Assembly (NCBI GenBank): GCA_000688615.1 | Contig: JHVA01000001.1 | Span: 3,968,001 to 4,032,000 of the forward strand | Reading direction: 5' to 3' | DNA length: 64,000 bases | From: Acidobacteriaceae bacterium KBS 146 | Lineage (GTDB): Bacteria > Acidobacteriota > Terriglobia > Terriglobales > Acidobacteriaceae | In this document: piece after piece, positions 1 through 8,907 of the stretch | Numbering within the stretch: position 1 is the stretch's first letter | How the letters are laid out: each line of letters starts with the position of its first letter | Made by a program: the position numbers and the translations under genes | The notes under the pieces: generated by a model | Databases searched by the model: none | What the model saw: the letters and a program-made list of their open reading frames with translations, nothing else | What the model was told of the DNA's origin: nothing

Positions 1-974
1 ATCTCTACATCAACATCGACGACACCTGGGAGGCGGGGCGGGATGCCCAGGGAAATATTCAGACGAACTCGAAGTTTCCCGACATGAAGGCGCTTGCTGA
101 TTATGTCCATAGCAAGGGGCTGAAGCTTGGCATCTACTCGTCGCCGGGTGCGAAGACATGCGCGAAGTATGAGGGAAGCCTGGGGCATGAAGAACAGGAT
201 GCCCGGACCTATGCCAACTGGGGAATCGATTATCTGAAGTATGATCTCTGCGGACTTCGCGAGCCGATGAAGAGCGCGTCCTCTCCGGAGGCGGCGCACA
301 AGCTTATGGTGGATGCCTACATCAAGATGCGCGATGCTCTTCGCAGCACAGGGCGGCCGATTGTTTACAGCCTTTGCCAGTATGGAAACGATGCCGTGTG
401 GCGTTGGGGAGCGGATGTCGGAGGCAACCTGTGGAGGACGACCGGCGACATCAGCGACAAGTATGCCAGCATGGCGCAGATCGGGTTTACCCAGGCCGGT
501 CTGGCTCGATTTGCAGGGCCCGGACACTGGAACGATCCAGACATGCTGGAAGTGGGAAATGGAGGCATGAACGCGGATGAATATAAGACACACATGAGCC
601 TGTGGGCGATTCTGGCTGCACCGTTGCTGGCGGGCAATGACCTCACCACGATGGCTCCTGAAACGGTAGCGATGCTGACCAATCGCGATGTGATCGCAAT
701 CGATCAGGACAAGGAAGGAAAACAGGGAGATCGAGTGTGGGTGGAAGGACCGATCGAAGTGTGGATCAAGCCGCTCAGTGGAGGGGCGAAGGCGATTGGG
801 ATCTTCAATCGGCATCCTTCCGCGATTACGGCGCAGCCTGATCTCAATAAACTGGGAATTCGGAACGGTGTAAAGGTGAAGGATATCTGGCAGAACAAGG
901 AGATGAATCTTTCCTCAGACTACTCCGTGACGATTCCGGGGCATGGTGTCGTCTTGCTGCGAACGCTGCCCTAA
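1..974 (+). CDS. Alpha-galactosidase, GH27 family (5' end outside window)
   Basis: The reading frame is already open at the window edge (LYINIDDTWEAGRD from base 3), so the N-terminus is missing and the ATG at base 84 is internal. GH27 enzymes release terminal alpha-galactose by a retaining mechanism. The family landmarks are clear: NIDDTW near the window edge, KGLKLGIYSSPG, the nucleophile motif KYDLCG, the acid/base region WRTTGDISDKYASM (Asp of GDIS aligned with Asp231 of human GLA), and AGPGHWNDPDMLEVG. The C-terminal part is a short beta-sandwich ending in GVVLLRTLP, as in bacterial members. It converges on the DUF6528/TonB receptor pair and is closed by a strong hairpin, so it belongs to a transcription unit to the left. 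A sister activity such as alpha-N-acetylgalactosaminidase or beta-L-arabinopyranosidase, also found in GH27, cannot be excluded. Confidence 0.93.
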   Translation, partial: LYINIDDTWEAGRDAQGNIQTNSKFPDMKALADYVHSKGLKLGIYSSPGAKTCAKYEGSLGHEEQDARTYANWGIDYLKYDLCGLREPMKSASSPEAAHKLMVDAYIKMRDALRSTGRPIVYSLCQYGNDAVWRWGADVGGNLWRTTGDISDKYASMAQIGFTQAGLARFAGPGHWNDPDMLEVGNGGMNADEYKTHMSLWAILAAPLLAGNDLTTMAPETVAMLTNRDVIAIDQDKEGKQGDRVWVEGPIEVWIKPLSGGAKAIGIFNRHPSAITAQPDLNKLGIRNGVKVKDIWQNKEMNLSSDYSVTIPGHGVVLLRTLP

Positions 975-1002
975 TCGGAGTTGTGACAACCTTGATGGTG
1001 AA

Positions 1003-1036
1003 GAGAGAGCCCTCCATGGAGGGCTCTCTCGTTTTT
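1003..1036 (+). terminator. Rho-independent terminator after the GH27 gene
   Basis: Bases 1003-1030 form a perfect 28-base palindrome (arms GAGAGAGCCCTCC and complement) followed by GTTTTTA. It lies in the 64-base gap between two convergent genes. The T-run follows only on the plus strand, so it mainly serves the galactosidase gene, though the hairpin may also hinder transcription from the right. Confidence 0.88.
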
Positions 1037-1038
1037 AA

Positions 1039-1959
1039 CTATTGATAGTCGGGATTCCATATTCGTGCGCGGTAGATGACGGCAGATCTTCGGGTTCTCG
1101 AATCTGTCGGTGAGTAGAACTCGACCACATCTGTACACCAGGTATTTTGCGAGCACGAGGGATGGGGCCTGGTCTCGATGATCTGACCGTCAGCCTGATT
1201 GTTGATGCTCTTGTAGCCTGGGACATCTTGGAAGATCAGCGCCTGCTGCGTGGTCTTGTTGTAGGTCCAGGTTTTTGACCCAGTCGTAAGAAGGAGAGTG
1301 TTGGGATCGCCATACTTCGGTGAGAGATCATGACCGCTTCCATCGGGCAGTGTGGTGCTCGAGAGCAATGTCAGTGTGGGGGACGCGGCGGTACCGCCAA
1401 CGTTTAGTTGCACCAGCTGATTTTTGCCAAGAGCCCACAAGACTTTCCGGGCGGGGTCCCATAAGACGTTATGGGCATCCGGCAGATTGTATTGAGCGAA
1501 GGTGGATGAGCCAGGACCTTGAGAGGCAGCGTAGATGCGAACCCATCCACCAGTCGATGCAGCTACTGCCACGTTGCCGTCAGGGAGAAGCTCAATTCCG
1601 TGAACATTGGATTGCTTTCCGATGTTGACAGACCATTTTTTCTCTTTCGAGGGGTAAGAGATGACCGCGATCAAACCGTATCCACTGGCGGTTATCATGC
1701 ATTGGCCGCCGCACATAGAGTTGTTGCGGAGACGTGCATCGTTGGGGAGATCCCATCCTTCCGGGCCCATTCCACTGTCGGAAGGCTTCCAACTCCACAC
1801 AACTGCTGCGGGATTCGTTACGGACCAGTCTTTCTGGGAGTAGTCCATGACGAGAATGCGCGGGTTGCCGACCGTCTGATCGGCAACCGCGATGTAATCC
1901 GCAGCAAGTGCAGGCAGGGTGATTCCCATCGTTAGTACAAGCGTTGCAAAGCGAATCAT
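1039..1959 (-). CDS. Secreted DUF6528-family protein, predicted beta-propeller
   Basis: A 306-residue protein beginning MIRFATLVLTMG. The start at 1959 is preferred over the longer open frame because it gives a clean Sec signal peptide (hydrophobic core, ALAADY cleavage region) and lies 31 bases after the receptor stop. The mature part has repeated blade-like pieces: ILVMDYSQKDW, VVWSWKPS, HGIELLPDGNVAVA, HNVLWDPARKVLWALG, GSGHDLSPKYGDPNTLLLTTG. This pattern fits DUF6528, a family of secreted predicted propellers of unknown activity common beside polysaccharide-use genes in Bacteroidota and Acidobacteriota. Being cotranscribed with a TonB receptor, it may bind or process the imported glycan. 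The family assignment rests on recognition of the motif pattern; no catalytic residue is proposed. Confidence 0.7.
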   Translation of the reverse strand: MIRFATLVLTMGITLPALAADYIAVADQTVGNPRILVMDYSQKDWSVTNPAAVVWSWKPSDSGMGPEGWDLPNDARLRNNSMCGGQCMITASGYGLIAVISYPSKEKKWSVNIGKQSNVHGIELLPDGNVAVAASTGGWVRIYAASQGPGSSTFAQYNLPDAHNVLWDPARKVLWALGKNQLVQLNVGGTAASPTLTLLSSTTLPDGSGHDLSPKYGDPNTLLLTTGSKTWTYNKTTQQALIFQDVPGYKSINNQADGQIIETRPHPSCSQNTWCTDVVEFYSPTDSRTRRSAVIYRARIWNPDYQ

Positions 1960-1990
1960 TTTTATCCTTTGCTGTTCGCAGCCGGTCGTC

Positions 1991-4900
1991 TCAAAAGAGG
2001 ATTCGAGCGCCGAACTGAAGGAAGCGAGGCTGCGATGTATTCGTCGGTTTGCCGAAGGTCGAGCTGGACAAGCCGGTGGAGATGCCATAGAACCGGTGAC
2101 GGTTGAAGACGTTTGTGGACTGTGCGTAGAACGACCAGCGCACGCGCTCTGAGATTTGGGTGTCCTTCACGAGAGAGACGTCCTCGGTAAACGAACCGAA
2201 GTTTCGGAGATCCCCATACGATGGCGCTGAGTTGCCGAAGGTGAAGTTTGCAGGTTGTGTAAACGCCGCAGGATTGATGAGGCGATCGCCATCGGAGTCG
2301 AAGTTGAATGGCCCGCTGGCGAGACGTCCCCGCTTTACGCCGGGGACATAGTTTGGCCGCATGACGCGATTGAAGAATGTCCCAGAGGTTGAATTGGTTG
2401 CCGTAAGGAAGAGAGGCGTTCCGCTTTGATACCGCTGAATTCCTGAGAACTTCCATCCCCCTGCGACTACGCTCGCGAAACCGCGGGAAGCAAGCTGATG
2501 TCCTTTGCCGAAGGGAAGGCTGTAGGTGTAGTTCATGATGAGGGAATGAGTGACATCCTGCGGGAGTAGTGAGCGCTCGACGGTGGGGTTATAGGCATTC
2601 TGCAGAACGTTGTCGGTCACGCTGGTTCCGTCAAAGCTCGGGCTTGAGTATCCGATGTTCCTCGACCAGACATAACCACCAAAGAAAGTCAGGCCAAAGC
2701 TCATTCTCTGGCGATAGACGATCTGGCCGGCGTTGTATGAATTGAACCCGTCTTTGGCTGCAAGTGCGGTGAGAGTTAGATATTGCGGATACGGGCGCAA
2801 CGCTTGTGCGACGGTTCCGGTAAAGCCTGGATAAGGAGCTTTGATGCCTGCCGCAATCGCTGCAGGCGAGGTTACCTGCTGGCTCAGTAATGAACCAAGG
2901 CCGTAGTACTGCGGCGAGAGCTGATTGATGTTTTTCATCTGCGGATCGACGAGCCGCGTTCCATGGTTGCCGATATAGACGAACTCAAGGGAAGCGCTGT
3001 TGCCGATAGCCTGTTGCAGGATCAGCGACCATTGCTGCACCCGCGGCATCGCATCGCTGTTTTGCTCCCAGTAACTGGCGGACTGACCATTGACGGCCGT
3101 TGGTGTCGGATCCGCAGTGCTGGGATAGGTCTGGGGTACGCCATTGTTCAGGACGAAGGATGGAGCAGAGCCTCCGTTGGGCGAGGTGAACGAGCCCGTG
3201 ATGGAGTAGCCGGAGCGGATGAGTGCGGTGTTGGGGATGCTTTCGGAGTAGAAGATGCCATAGCCGCCACGCAGCACCAGGGTCGGATTTACTTTGTACG
3301 CGAAGCCAATACGGGGTGCGATCGCAGAGTAGTCGTTGGGGTAGAAGGTCGGCTTTGCCGCGCTGGCGAAGACGAGCACCCCGGGAAGGTTTCCGGCGCC
3401 TGGATTTGGGGCGTTCAGATCGATGTTGCTGTGGGCGTTCCGTGCCTCGTGGGCGGCTGCCTGCCATTCGTATCGCAGGCCGAGGTTCAGCGTCAGACGG
3501 TCGTTGACGCGGAAGTCATCCTGAACGAAGAACGCCGTGTAGCGTTTGCGGGTATAGACCTGCGCGGGTCCGTTTACGCTTCCCGAGAAGACCTGTCCGA
3601 GGAGGAAGCTGGCGAAGGAGTTTCCCCCGGAGTAGTTGGCAGAGGTCGTCGATTGAGTTGCGGTCTGCTGGCTGTGAAAGGTGAAGTTGCCAGCGAACTT
3701 GAATGGATTGCGATCGTTGAACTGCATAGCGCGGTACTCTGCGCCGGCTTTGATGACATGGCGGTTCACGGACCAGGTGATGCGATCTTTATAGTAGAAG
3801 TCGTTCTCAGGAACATTGGCGTTCTGGATCTGAGAGATGGATGCAAAGCCATTGGTGCTGAAGGTGAATCCTGGGAAGTAAGTCGAGTCAGGAATGCCTT
3901 TAAGGCCAATCGCCTCTGTGTAGTTCTGATCGAGATAGAGAGGGAGGTTTGCATTCGTGAAGCGGTTGAAGCCGACAAAGGCGCTGTTCAGGAGTCGAGC
4001 GTTGATGGTCCAGTTGTGATTGACTCGCAGTGTGTGCGCGGCGACGACCTGATAGGTGTTGTTGCCGATCGGCTTCGGGAGCGGTGAGCCGATGGTTGTG
4101 CGCGGGATTTTGGTGCGCACGTAAGAGACGCTGAGGGCCTGCGCGTCCGTCAGATTGTGATCGACCTTTGCCGTGTAAGTGTCGGGGACCAGGGAGATGG
4201 CGCCTGTGAATCCGGCATACTGGGTCGTACCGGTGTTTGGCAATGGAATGTACGCCATGACTGCCTTTGCGACAGGATCGAATCTTGAAGGATCGATCTT
4301 GTTGCCGGCAAACTGCTTGCGAACCGCATTGCCGTTTGGGGCGTAGGTTGTTGTTGCCGGATCGTAGATGGCGGAGGAGAACTGTCCATTGCGCTGATCC
4401 GCTGTCGGGACGGTCACGGTTGAGACGGTGGATGCGCCACCTGCGAGACGAGAACCTCCGTAGGCGAAGAAGAAGAACGTGCGGTCGCGCCCGTTGTAGA
4501 GATGGGGAATCCGGATGGGCCCGCCAATGGTCGCGCCAAACTCGTTTTGCTTCTTCGAGAGCGTGAGAGGCGTCGTCGTCGTGTGTTTTGCCAACCAGAA
4601 GTTTGCATCGAGGGCACTGTTCCGGATGTATTCGTAGACGGAGCCGTGAAACTGATTGGTGCCGGATTTGACAGAAAAGCTTCCGACCGCCGCACCGGTG
4701 TGTCCGTACTCTGCAGCGAGCTGCGTGGTCGTCATCTTGAACTCCCGCACAGCGTCGACCGAGGGTGCGCTCTCCGTGTAGTTTCCGGGTACGCGGGACT
4801 GGCCACCGGGAAGCCCCTCAAGCAGAAGCTCCGTTGTATATTGCTGGCTTCCATTTGCGATGATCACGTTGGTCGCGCCGGTGTACTCAGCGCCATTGGT

Positions 4901-5455
4901 CGTAATATTTCCCTGCACGCCGGGGGTCAGATAGACGAATGCTGCCGGATTGCGCATGCGGTCCTGCTGGACGAGGGGAAGTTCATCGAACTGCTGCGAG
5001 GTTACGTGACTCTCGAACTCGGGACTATCCGTCTGCAGCACGCTGGCATCTGCGGTGACGGTAACTTCGGTGGCCGTTTCTCCCGGTTTGAGTGTGATAT
5101 CGACGCGGGAAGAAGTATCGAGGCTGAGAACGATGCCGGACTGCGAGAAGGGACGAAATCCCGGAGAGTTCGCGACAAGAGAGTAACGGCCCGGCTGCAA
5201 TGCAGAGGCGGAGTAGAAGCCATTCGAGTCGCTTTTAATCTCTTTGGCTATTCCGGTATCGACATTTCGGACGGAGATCGCTGCGCCAGGAATAGAGGCA
5301 CCGGTCACATCCACGACTGACCCTGTCAGCTCGGCCGTCTGCGCCCAGGCCCGCGACGGCATCCACATTAGAAAAAAGAGAAAGATGCCTGTCCATATCG
5401 GCGCTGGATAAGAAATGTATCCGGATTCTTTTGCCGGCCTAAAAGTTCCCTTCAT
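1991..5455 (-). CDS. TonB-dependent receptor, Oar-like, with carboxypeptidase-regulatory domain
   Basis: An outer-membrane transporter of 1154 residues. After a long N-region there is a signal peptide (core IFLFFLMW, cleavage after RAWAQ), then a carboxypeptidase-D regulatory-like fold (about residues 40-125: LTGSVVDVTGASIPGAAISV, YSLVANSPGF), a plug region (about 140-270; NGSQQYTTELLLEG, SAPSVDAVREF) and a long beta-barrel ending in FLQFGARILF with a terminal Phe. This is the Oar/CarboxypepD_reg architecture abundant in Acidobacteriota, used for uptake of oligosaccharides or other large nutrients. It is transcribed away from a LacI-family regulator and followed at 31 bases by a DUF6528 gene. 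A LacI-type palindrome lies inside its first codons (5416-5429). The start ATG has GGAG/AGGA just upstream. Substrate unknown; the GH27, GlgE and TreS neighbours point to an alpha-glucoside or galactoside. Confidence 0.9.
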   Translation of the reverse strand: MKGTFRPAKESGYISYPAPIWTGIFLFFLMWMPSRAWAQTAELTGSVVDVTGASIPGAAISVRNVDTGIAKEIKSDSNGFYSASALQPGRYSLVANSPGFRPFSQSGIVLSLDTSSRVDITLKPGETATEVTVTADASVLQTDSPEFESHVTSQQFDELPLVQQDRMRNPAAFVYLTPGVQGNITTNGAEYTGATNVIIANGSQQYTTELLLEGLPGGQSRVPGNYTESAPSVDAVREFKMTTTQLAAEYGHTGAAVGSFSVKSGTNQFHGSVYEYIRNSALDANFWLAKHTTTTPLTLSKKQNEFGATIGGPIRIPHLYNGRDRTFFFFAYGGSRLAGGASTVSTVTVPTADQRNGQFSSAIYDPATTTYAPNGNAVRKQFAGNKIDPSRFDPVAKAVMAYIPLPNTGTTQYAGFTGAISLVPDTYTAKVDHNLTDAQALSVSYVRTKIPRTTIGSPLPKPIGNNTYQVVAAHTLRVNHNWTINARLLNSAFVGFNRFTNANLPLYLDQNYTEAIGLKGIPDSTYFPGFTFSTNGFASISQIQNANVPENDFYYKDRITWSVNRHVIKAGAEYRAMQFNDRNPFKFAGNFTFHSQQTATQSTTSANYSGGNSFASFLLGQVFSGSVNGPAQVYTRKRYTAFFVQDDFRVNDRLTLNLGLRYEWQAAAHEARNAHSNIDLNAPNPGAGNLPGVLVFASAAKPTFYPNDYSAIAPRIGFAYKVNPTLVLRGGYGIFYSESIPNTALIRSGYSITGSFTSPNGGSAPSFVLNNGVPQTYPSTADPTPTAVNGQSASYWEQNSDAMPRVQQWSLILQQAIGNSASLEFVYIGNHGTRLVDPQMKNINQLSPQYYGLGSLLSQQVTSPAAIAAGIKAPYPGFTGTVAQALRPYPQYLTLTALAAKDGFNSYNAGQIVYRQRMSFGLTFFGGYVWSRNIGYSSPSFDGTSVTDNVLQNAYNPTVERSLLPQDVTHSLIMNYTYSLPFGKGHQLASRGFASVVAGGWKFSGIQRYQSGTPLFLTATNSTSGTFFNRVMRPNYVPGVKRGRLASGPFNFDSDGDRLINPAAFTQPANFTFGNSAPSYGDLRNFGSFTEDVSLVKDTQISERVRWSFYAQSTNVFNRHRFYGISTGLSSSTFGKPTNTSQPRFLQFGARILF
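5416..5429. promoter_or_regulatory. LacI-type operator candidate inside the receptor coding start
   Basis: TGTATCCGGATTCT matches the reverse complement of the intergenic palindrome at 5622-5635 in 13 of 14 bases. It falls in codons 9-14 of the receptor (residues KESGYI). The two palindrome centres are 206 bp apart, which would allow looping by a tetrameric LacI-family protein. Inference from sequence symmetry only. Confidence 0.5.
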
Positions 5456-5534
5456 CGTCCTAAGTCCTCTCCATAATAAAGTTCCAAGTCAGTACAGGCT
5501 GGTCTAGCCTTGGATGGGCTCTAAAAAGCTAAGT

Positions 5535-5555
5535 GGAAGTAAATGAATTACTTCC
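5535..5555. promoter_or_regulatory. Perfect inverted repeat in the receptor/regulator gap
   Basis: GGAAGTAA-N5-TTACTTCC, an exact 8-bp inverted repeat with a 5-base centre, lying between the divergent TonB receptor and LacI genes. There is no T-tract, so it looks like a protein-binding site rather than a terminator. It does not resemble the CCGG-centred LacI palindromes and may bind a second regulator. Confidence 0.45.
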
Positions 5556-5580
5556 CAGGAAAATTTGCAAATAAAAGTGG

Positions 5581-5611
5581 TTGACTGCCGATCATCCTAT
5601 TCAGCTAATAT
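5581..5611 (+). promoter_or_regulatory. Sigma-70-like promoter of the LacI-family gene
   Basis: TTGACT (5581-5586) and TAATAT (5606-5611) separated by 19 bases. The palindrome at 5622-5635 would cover the start of transcription, the expected position for repression of this promoter by the regulator it drives. Confidence 0.5.
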
Positions 5612-5621
5612 GAAAAGCGAA

Positions 5622-5635
5622 TGAATCCGGATACA
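5622..5635. promoter_or_regulatory. LacI-type operator candidate at the regulator promoter
   Basis: TGAATCCGGATACA is a near-perfect palindrome (6 of 7 pairs) with the central CpG typical of LacI/GalR operators. It begins 11 bases after the predicted -10 box. A second copy in inverse orientation lies at 5416-5429. Confidence 0.6.
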
Positions 5636-5711
5636 TCGGGCGACGGAACTGTATTTCTCCTAAACTAAGAATGTCAAGAAAATCTGGTGTCTTGATCGAG
5701 GATCTCCTCCT

Positions 5712-6719
5712 ATGACGATGAGGGAGGTGGCAAAGCGGGCCGGTGTCTCGCTGGCGACGGTCTCACGGGTGCTTAGCGGATCGACCCGGGTGCGTCCCGA
5801 GACTGCGGCCACAGTTCAGAGAGTGATCGATGAGCTGAACTTTGTGCCCAATGCTTCCGCGGGGACTCTGAAGTATGGTCGCAGCGATACCTTTGGGATC
5901 ATCTTCCCGAACGTTATCAACCCATACTTTTTCAAGTTTTTCCGAGCATTTGAAGACCTTCTGCCCAGCAAGAAACAGGGGATTCTGCTGGCCAATTGTG
6001 AATCCTCAGAGCGAATGGCGAACTCCATACGGCGAATGATTACCAGCCAGGTGGATGGCGTGGTTCTTATTCCTTCGGATGAAGAACTGGGTCCGTTTTA
6101 CGATCGTCTCGCGTTGAAGAATATTCCTGTGGTCACTATTGATCGAGGCTTTGTGCGGCCGATGGTCAGTGACATCAGCTTCCGGTTTGAGAAAGGTATG
6201 CAGGAGGCGGTTGATCACCTTTACGACTTTGGCCATCGCGAGATTGCTTTGATTGGCGGTACGGCGACCTTTCCTACATCACGCATGCGGGCGGAGAGTT
6301 TCTTTTCAGCTATGTCGAGACGGTCACTTCCTCTGCGCAAAGAATTTTTAGAGACGGGAGATTACGGCTGGGAGAGCGGAGAGGCCTGCATGCGAAGGCT
6401 GATGGAGCTACCCCTCCCGCCCACGGCGGTGATAGCTGTCAACGATATGATGGCTCTTGGAGCGCTGCGTGCTGCTCATACATTCGGGTTGTTTGTTCCC
6501 GAAGATGTTTCGATCATTGGATCGGACGACATTATGTTGACGGAGGTCGTGTCTCCTACTTTAACGACCATTCATTTGCCGTGCCGTCGTGTAGCGCAGG
6601 CCTGCCTTGAGGCTCTACAGTTTATGAAGGAGCACCCCGACCAGCAGGGCTCTCAGAAGATGATCGACACATGGCTTACAGTCAGGAAGTCAACAGGACC
6701 CGCCAAGACAGCCATTTAG
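5712..6719 (+). CDS. LacI/GalR-family transcriptional regulator
   Basis: 335 residues. The N-terminus MTMREVAKRAGVSLATVSRV is a textbook LacI helix-turn-helix (about residues 2-24) followed by the hinge SAGTLKYGRSDTFGIIFPN and a periplasmic-binding-protein-like effector domain (FKFFRAFEDLLP, VDGVVLIPSD, VTIDRGF, VIAVNDMMALGALRAA, DVSIIGSDDI). Such proteins are sugar-responsive repressors or activators. It sits between a divergent TonB receptor and glgE/treS-mak in the same direction (139 bases to the glgE GTG), so it probably governs uptake and storage of an alpha-glucoside or trehalose. The two CCGG-centred palindromes near its promoter are its likely targets, implying autoregulation. The ligand is not identifiable from sequence. 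Confidence 0.93.
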   Translation: MTMREVAKRAGVSLATVSRVLSGSTRVRPETAATVQRVIDELNFVPNASAGTLKYGRSDTFGIIFPNVINPYFFKFFRAFEDLLPSKKQGILLANCESSERMANSIRRMITSQVDGVVLIPSDEELGPFYDRLALKNIPVVTIDRGFVRPMVSDISFRFEKGMQEAVDHLYDFGHREIALIGGTATFPTSRMRAESFFSAMSRRSLPLRKEFLETGDYGWESGEACMRRLMELPLPPTAVIAVNDMMALGALRAAHTFGLFVPEDVSIIGSDDIMLTEVVSPTLTTIHLPCRRVAQACLEALQFMKEHPDQQGSQKMIDTWLTVRKSTGPAKTAI

Positions 6720-6858
6720 ATGGTTGGATCGGAGAATATGTCCACAACGGGGGTCCGTGCGCGGATGATTGGTGCGCTTTTGTGAGACTAGACAAACATT
6801 CCCAGACCCATACGCATCTTCTTCAGAGAGCGAGTTTTTATTCGAGTGGGGAGCCGCA

Positions 6859-8907
6859 GTGACGAAGGAATTTGACGGCAGGAGACGTGTTGTCATCGAG
6901 GAGATAAAGCCTCTCGTTGACGGCGGACGATTTCCGGTGAAGAGAATTGTGGGCGATGATGTTCGGGTAACCGCCGCCATCTTTGGAGATGGACACGACC
7001 ATGTCGCGGGTCGGCTGCTTTATCGACATGAGGATGTGGATCGCTGGAGTACCGCACCGATGCGTCATGTGAACAATGACGTATGGGAAGGGTACTTTAT
7101 CCCCGATCGAATGGGCCGTTGGCTGTTTCGGGTGGAGGGTTGGGTCGATCACTTTGACACCTGGTGGCATCAATTGGAAAAACGGCTTTCAGCGCAGCAG
7201 AGTTCGGTTTCCGACGATAGCCTGGAGTCTGGCGCTCTTACCAGAGCGGCCACAATGGACGAAAGCCGAAAAGAGATTCCGCTCGCGTTGCTGACTGGAG
7301 CAAACCTGCTTCACACCATCGCCACCGAAGTGAAAGGTTCGGATGCTGCCGAATTAAGAGCGGTGGCAACTCAGCTTCGTCATCTGGCCGAGCAAAAAAG
7401 GGAACACTATGAGAATCCGGTTACGGATGCCATAAAGGCTCTGGTTGAGAGAAATCCCGATCTGAGATACGTGTCCCAATCTGACGACTTTCCGATAAGA
7501 GTTGATCGTGAGCGGGCACGCTTTTCGAGTTGGTATGAGTTCTTTCCGAGGTCTCTCGGGCCGGAAGACCAGCATGGAACGCTGAAAGATGCCGCTGAAC
7601 TGATTCCGTCGATCGCGAAGGCAGGCTTCGATGTGATTTACCTTCCACCGATTCATCCAATCGGGCGCGTCTTTCGCAAGGGGAAAAATAACACCGTGAC
7701 CGCCGAGCCCGATGACGTTGGAAGTCCCTGGGCGATTGGGAATGAGCATGGTGGCCACATGTCTATCGCGCCGGAGCTCGGCGGCTTTTCGGACTTCGAC
7801 AAGATGGTGAAGGTAGCAAGCCAAAGTGGAGTAGAGATAGCGCTGGATATTGCGTTTCAGTGCTCTCCCGATCACCCATGGGTTCGATCACATCCGGAGT
7901 GGTTTCTGATTCGGCCGGATGGGTCGATTCAGTATGCGGAGAATCCGCCAAAGAAGTATCAGGATATCTACCCTCTCAATTTTGAGTCCACTGACTGGCG
8001 CGCTCTATGGGAGGAGCTGTTCAATGTTTTCAGCTTCTGGATCAAGCGCGGGGTAAAGATCTTCCGCGTAGACAATCCTCACACGAAGGCGTTTCCATTT
8101 TGGGAGTGGTGTATCGCGCGAATTAAACACGTTCATCCGGAGGTGCTTTTTCTCTCGGAGGCGTTTACGCGACCTCATGTGATGTACGGGCTGGCGAAAC
8201 GAGGTTTCTCGCAGAGCTATACGTACTTCACCTGGAGGAACACGAAGCAGGAGCTTGAGGATTACATGACGGAGCTCATCTCAGAACCGGTGTGTGAATT
8301 CTTCCGTCCTAACTTCTGGCCCAACACTCCCGATATTCTTCCGGCGATCTTGCAGACGGGACTTCGCTCTGCTTTTGCACAACGCGCGATTCTGGCCGCT
8401 ACGCTGTCTGCCAATTACGGAATCTACGGTCCAGCGTATGAATTGCTCGAATATCAACCGTTGCGAGAGAAGAGTGAAGAGTATGCAAGCAGCGAGAAGT
8501 ACGAGATGCGGTTCTGGGATAGAAGTCGTGAGGATTCCTTATTCCCGCTGCTGCAGCTCCTGAATGAAGCGAGACAGTCGCATTCCTGTCTCCAGAGAAA
8601 TGACAGCCTTCGTTTTCATTCAACCGATAATCCACAGCTGATCTGCTACAGCAAGTCGACAAAGTCCGATGTGATCCTGGTGATTGTCAATTTAGATGTG
8701 AACAATACGCAGAGCGGGTGGACGGATATTCAGTTGCAGGCGATTGGCGTGGCGTCGGATCGCCCCTATTCCTGCAAAGATCTTCTTACTTCCGCCATCT
8801 ACGAGTGGTACGGGCCACGTAACTATATTCGACTGGACCCGAATATGCCCGCCCACATATTTCATATTGATTGCTCAGAACAAGTTCAAGACGAGGCGCG
8901 CGTGTGA
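6859..8907 (+). CDS. glgE: GlgE, alpha-1,4-glucan:maltose-1-phosphate maltosyltransferase
   Basis: A cytosolic GH13_3 enzyme that adds maltosyl units from alpha-maltose-1-phosphate to a growing alpha-1,4-glucan. The open frame reaches back to 6769, but the GTG at 6859 is chosen: it follows GGGGAG by six bases and yields the family start [17 protein letters not shown]. Length 682 residues is normal. The N-terminal DUF3416-type domain ([22 protein letters not shown]) precedes the barrel. Nucleophile Asp405 (FRVDNPHTK) and acid/base Glu434 (FLSEAFTRP) have the same 29-residue spacing as in the Streptomyces enzyme. It overlaps the treS-mak start by four bases (GTGA), so the two are translationally coupled and form the classic trehalose-to-glucan pair. 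No branching enzyme GlgB is in the window. Confidence 0.95.
   Translation: MTKEFDGRRRVVIEEIKPLVDGGRFPVKRIVGDDVRVTAAIFGDGHDHVAGRLLYRHEDVDRWSTAPMRHVNNDVWEGYFIPDRMGRWLFRVEGWVDHFDTWWHQLEKRLSAQQSSVSDDSLESGALTRAATMDESRKEIPLALLTGANLLHTIATEVKGSDAAELRAVATQLRHLAEQKREHYENPVTDAIKALVERNPDLRYVSQSDDFPIRVDRERARFSSWYEFFPRSLGPEDQHGTLKDAAELIPSIAKAGFDVIYLPPIHPIGRVFRKGKNNTVTAEPDDVGSPWAIGNEHGGHMSIAPELGGFSDFDKMVKVASQSGVEIALDIAFQCSPDHPWVRSHPEWFLIRPDGSIQYAENPPKKYQDIYPLNFESTDWRALWEELFNVFSFWIKRGVKIFRVDNPHTKAFPFWEWCIARIKHVHPEVLFLSEAFTRPHVMYGLAKRGFSQSYTYFTWRNTKQELEDYMTELISEPVCEFFRPNFWPNTPDILPAILQTGLRSAFAQRAILAATLSANYGIYGPAYELLEYQPLREKSEEYASSEKYEMRFWDRSREDSLFPLLQLLNEARQSHSCLQRNDSLRFHSTDNPQLICYSKSTKSDVILVIVNLDVNNTQSGWTDIQLQAIGVASDRPYSCKDLLTSAIYEWYGPRNYIRLDPNMPAHIFHIDCSEQVQDEARV

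Noticed and set aside
2963..4087. 374-codon plus-strand frame
   Set aside because: Antisense to the TonB receptor; no domain, no ribosome-binding site, and the minus strand clearly encodes a conserved barrel.
4502..5320. 272-codon plus-strand frame
   Set aside because: Also antisense to the receptor; composition is that of a shadow frame.
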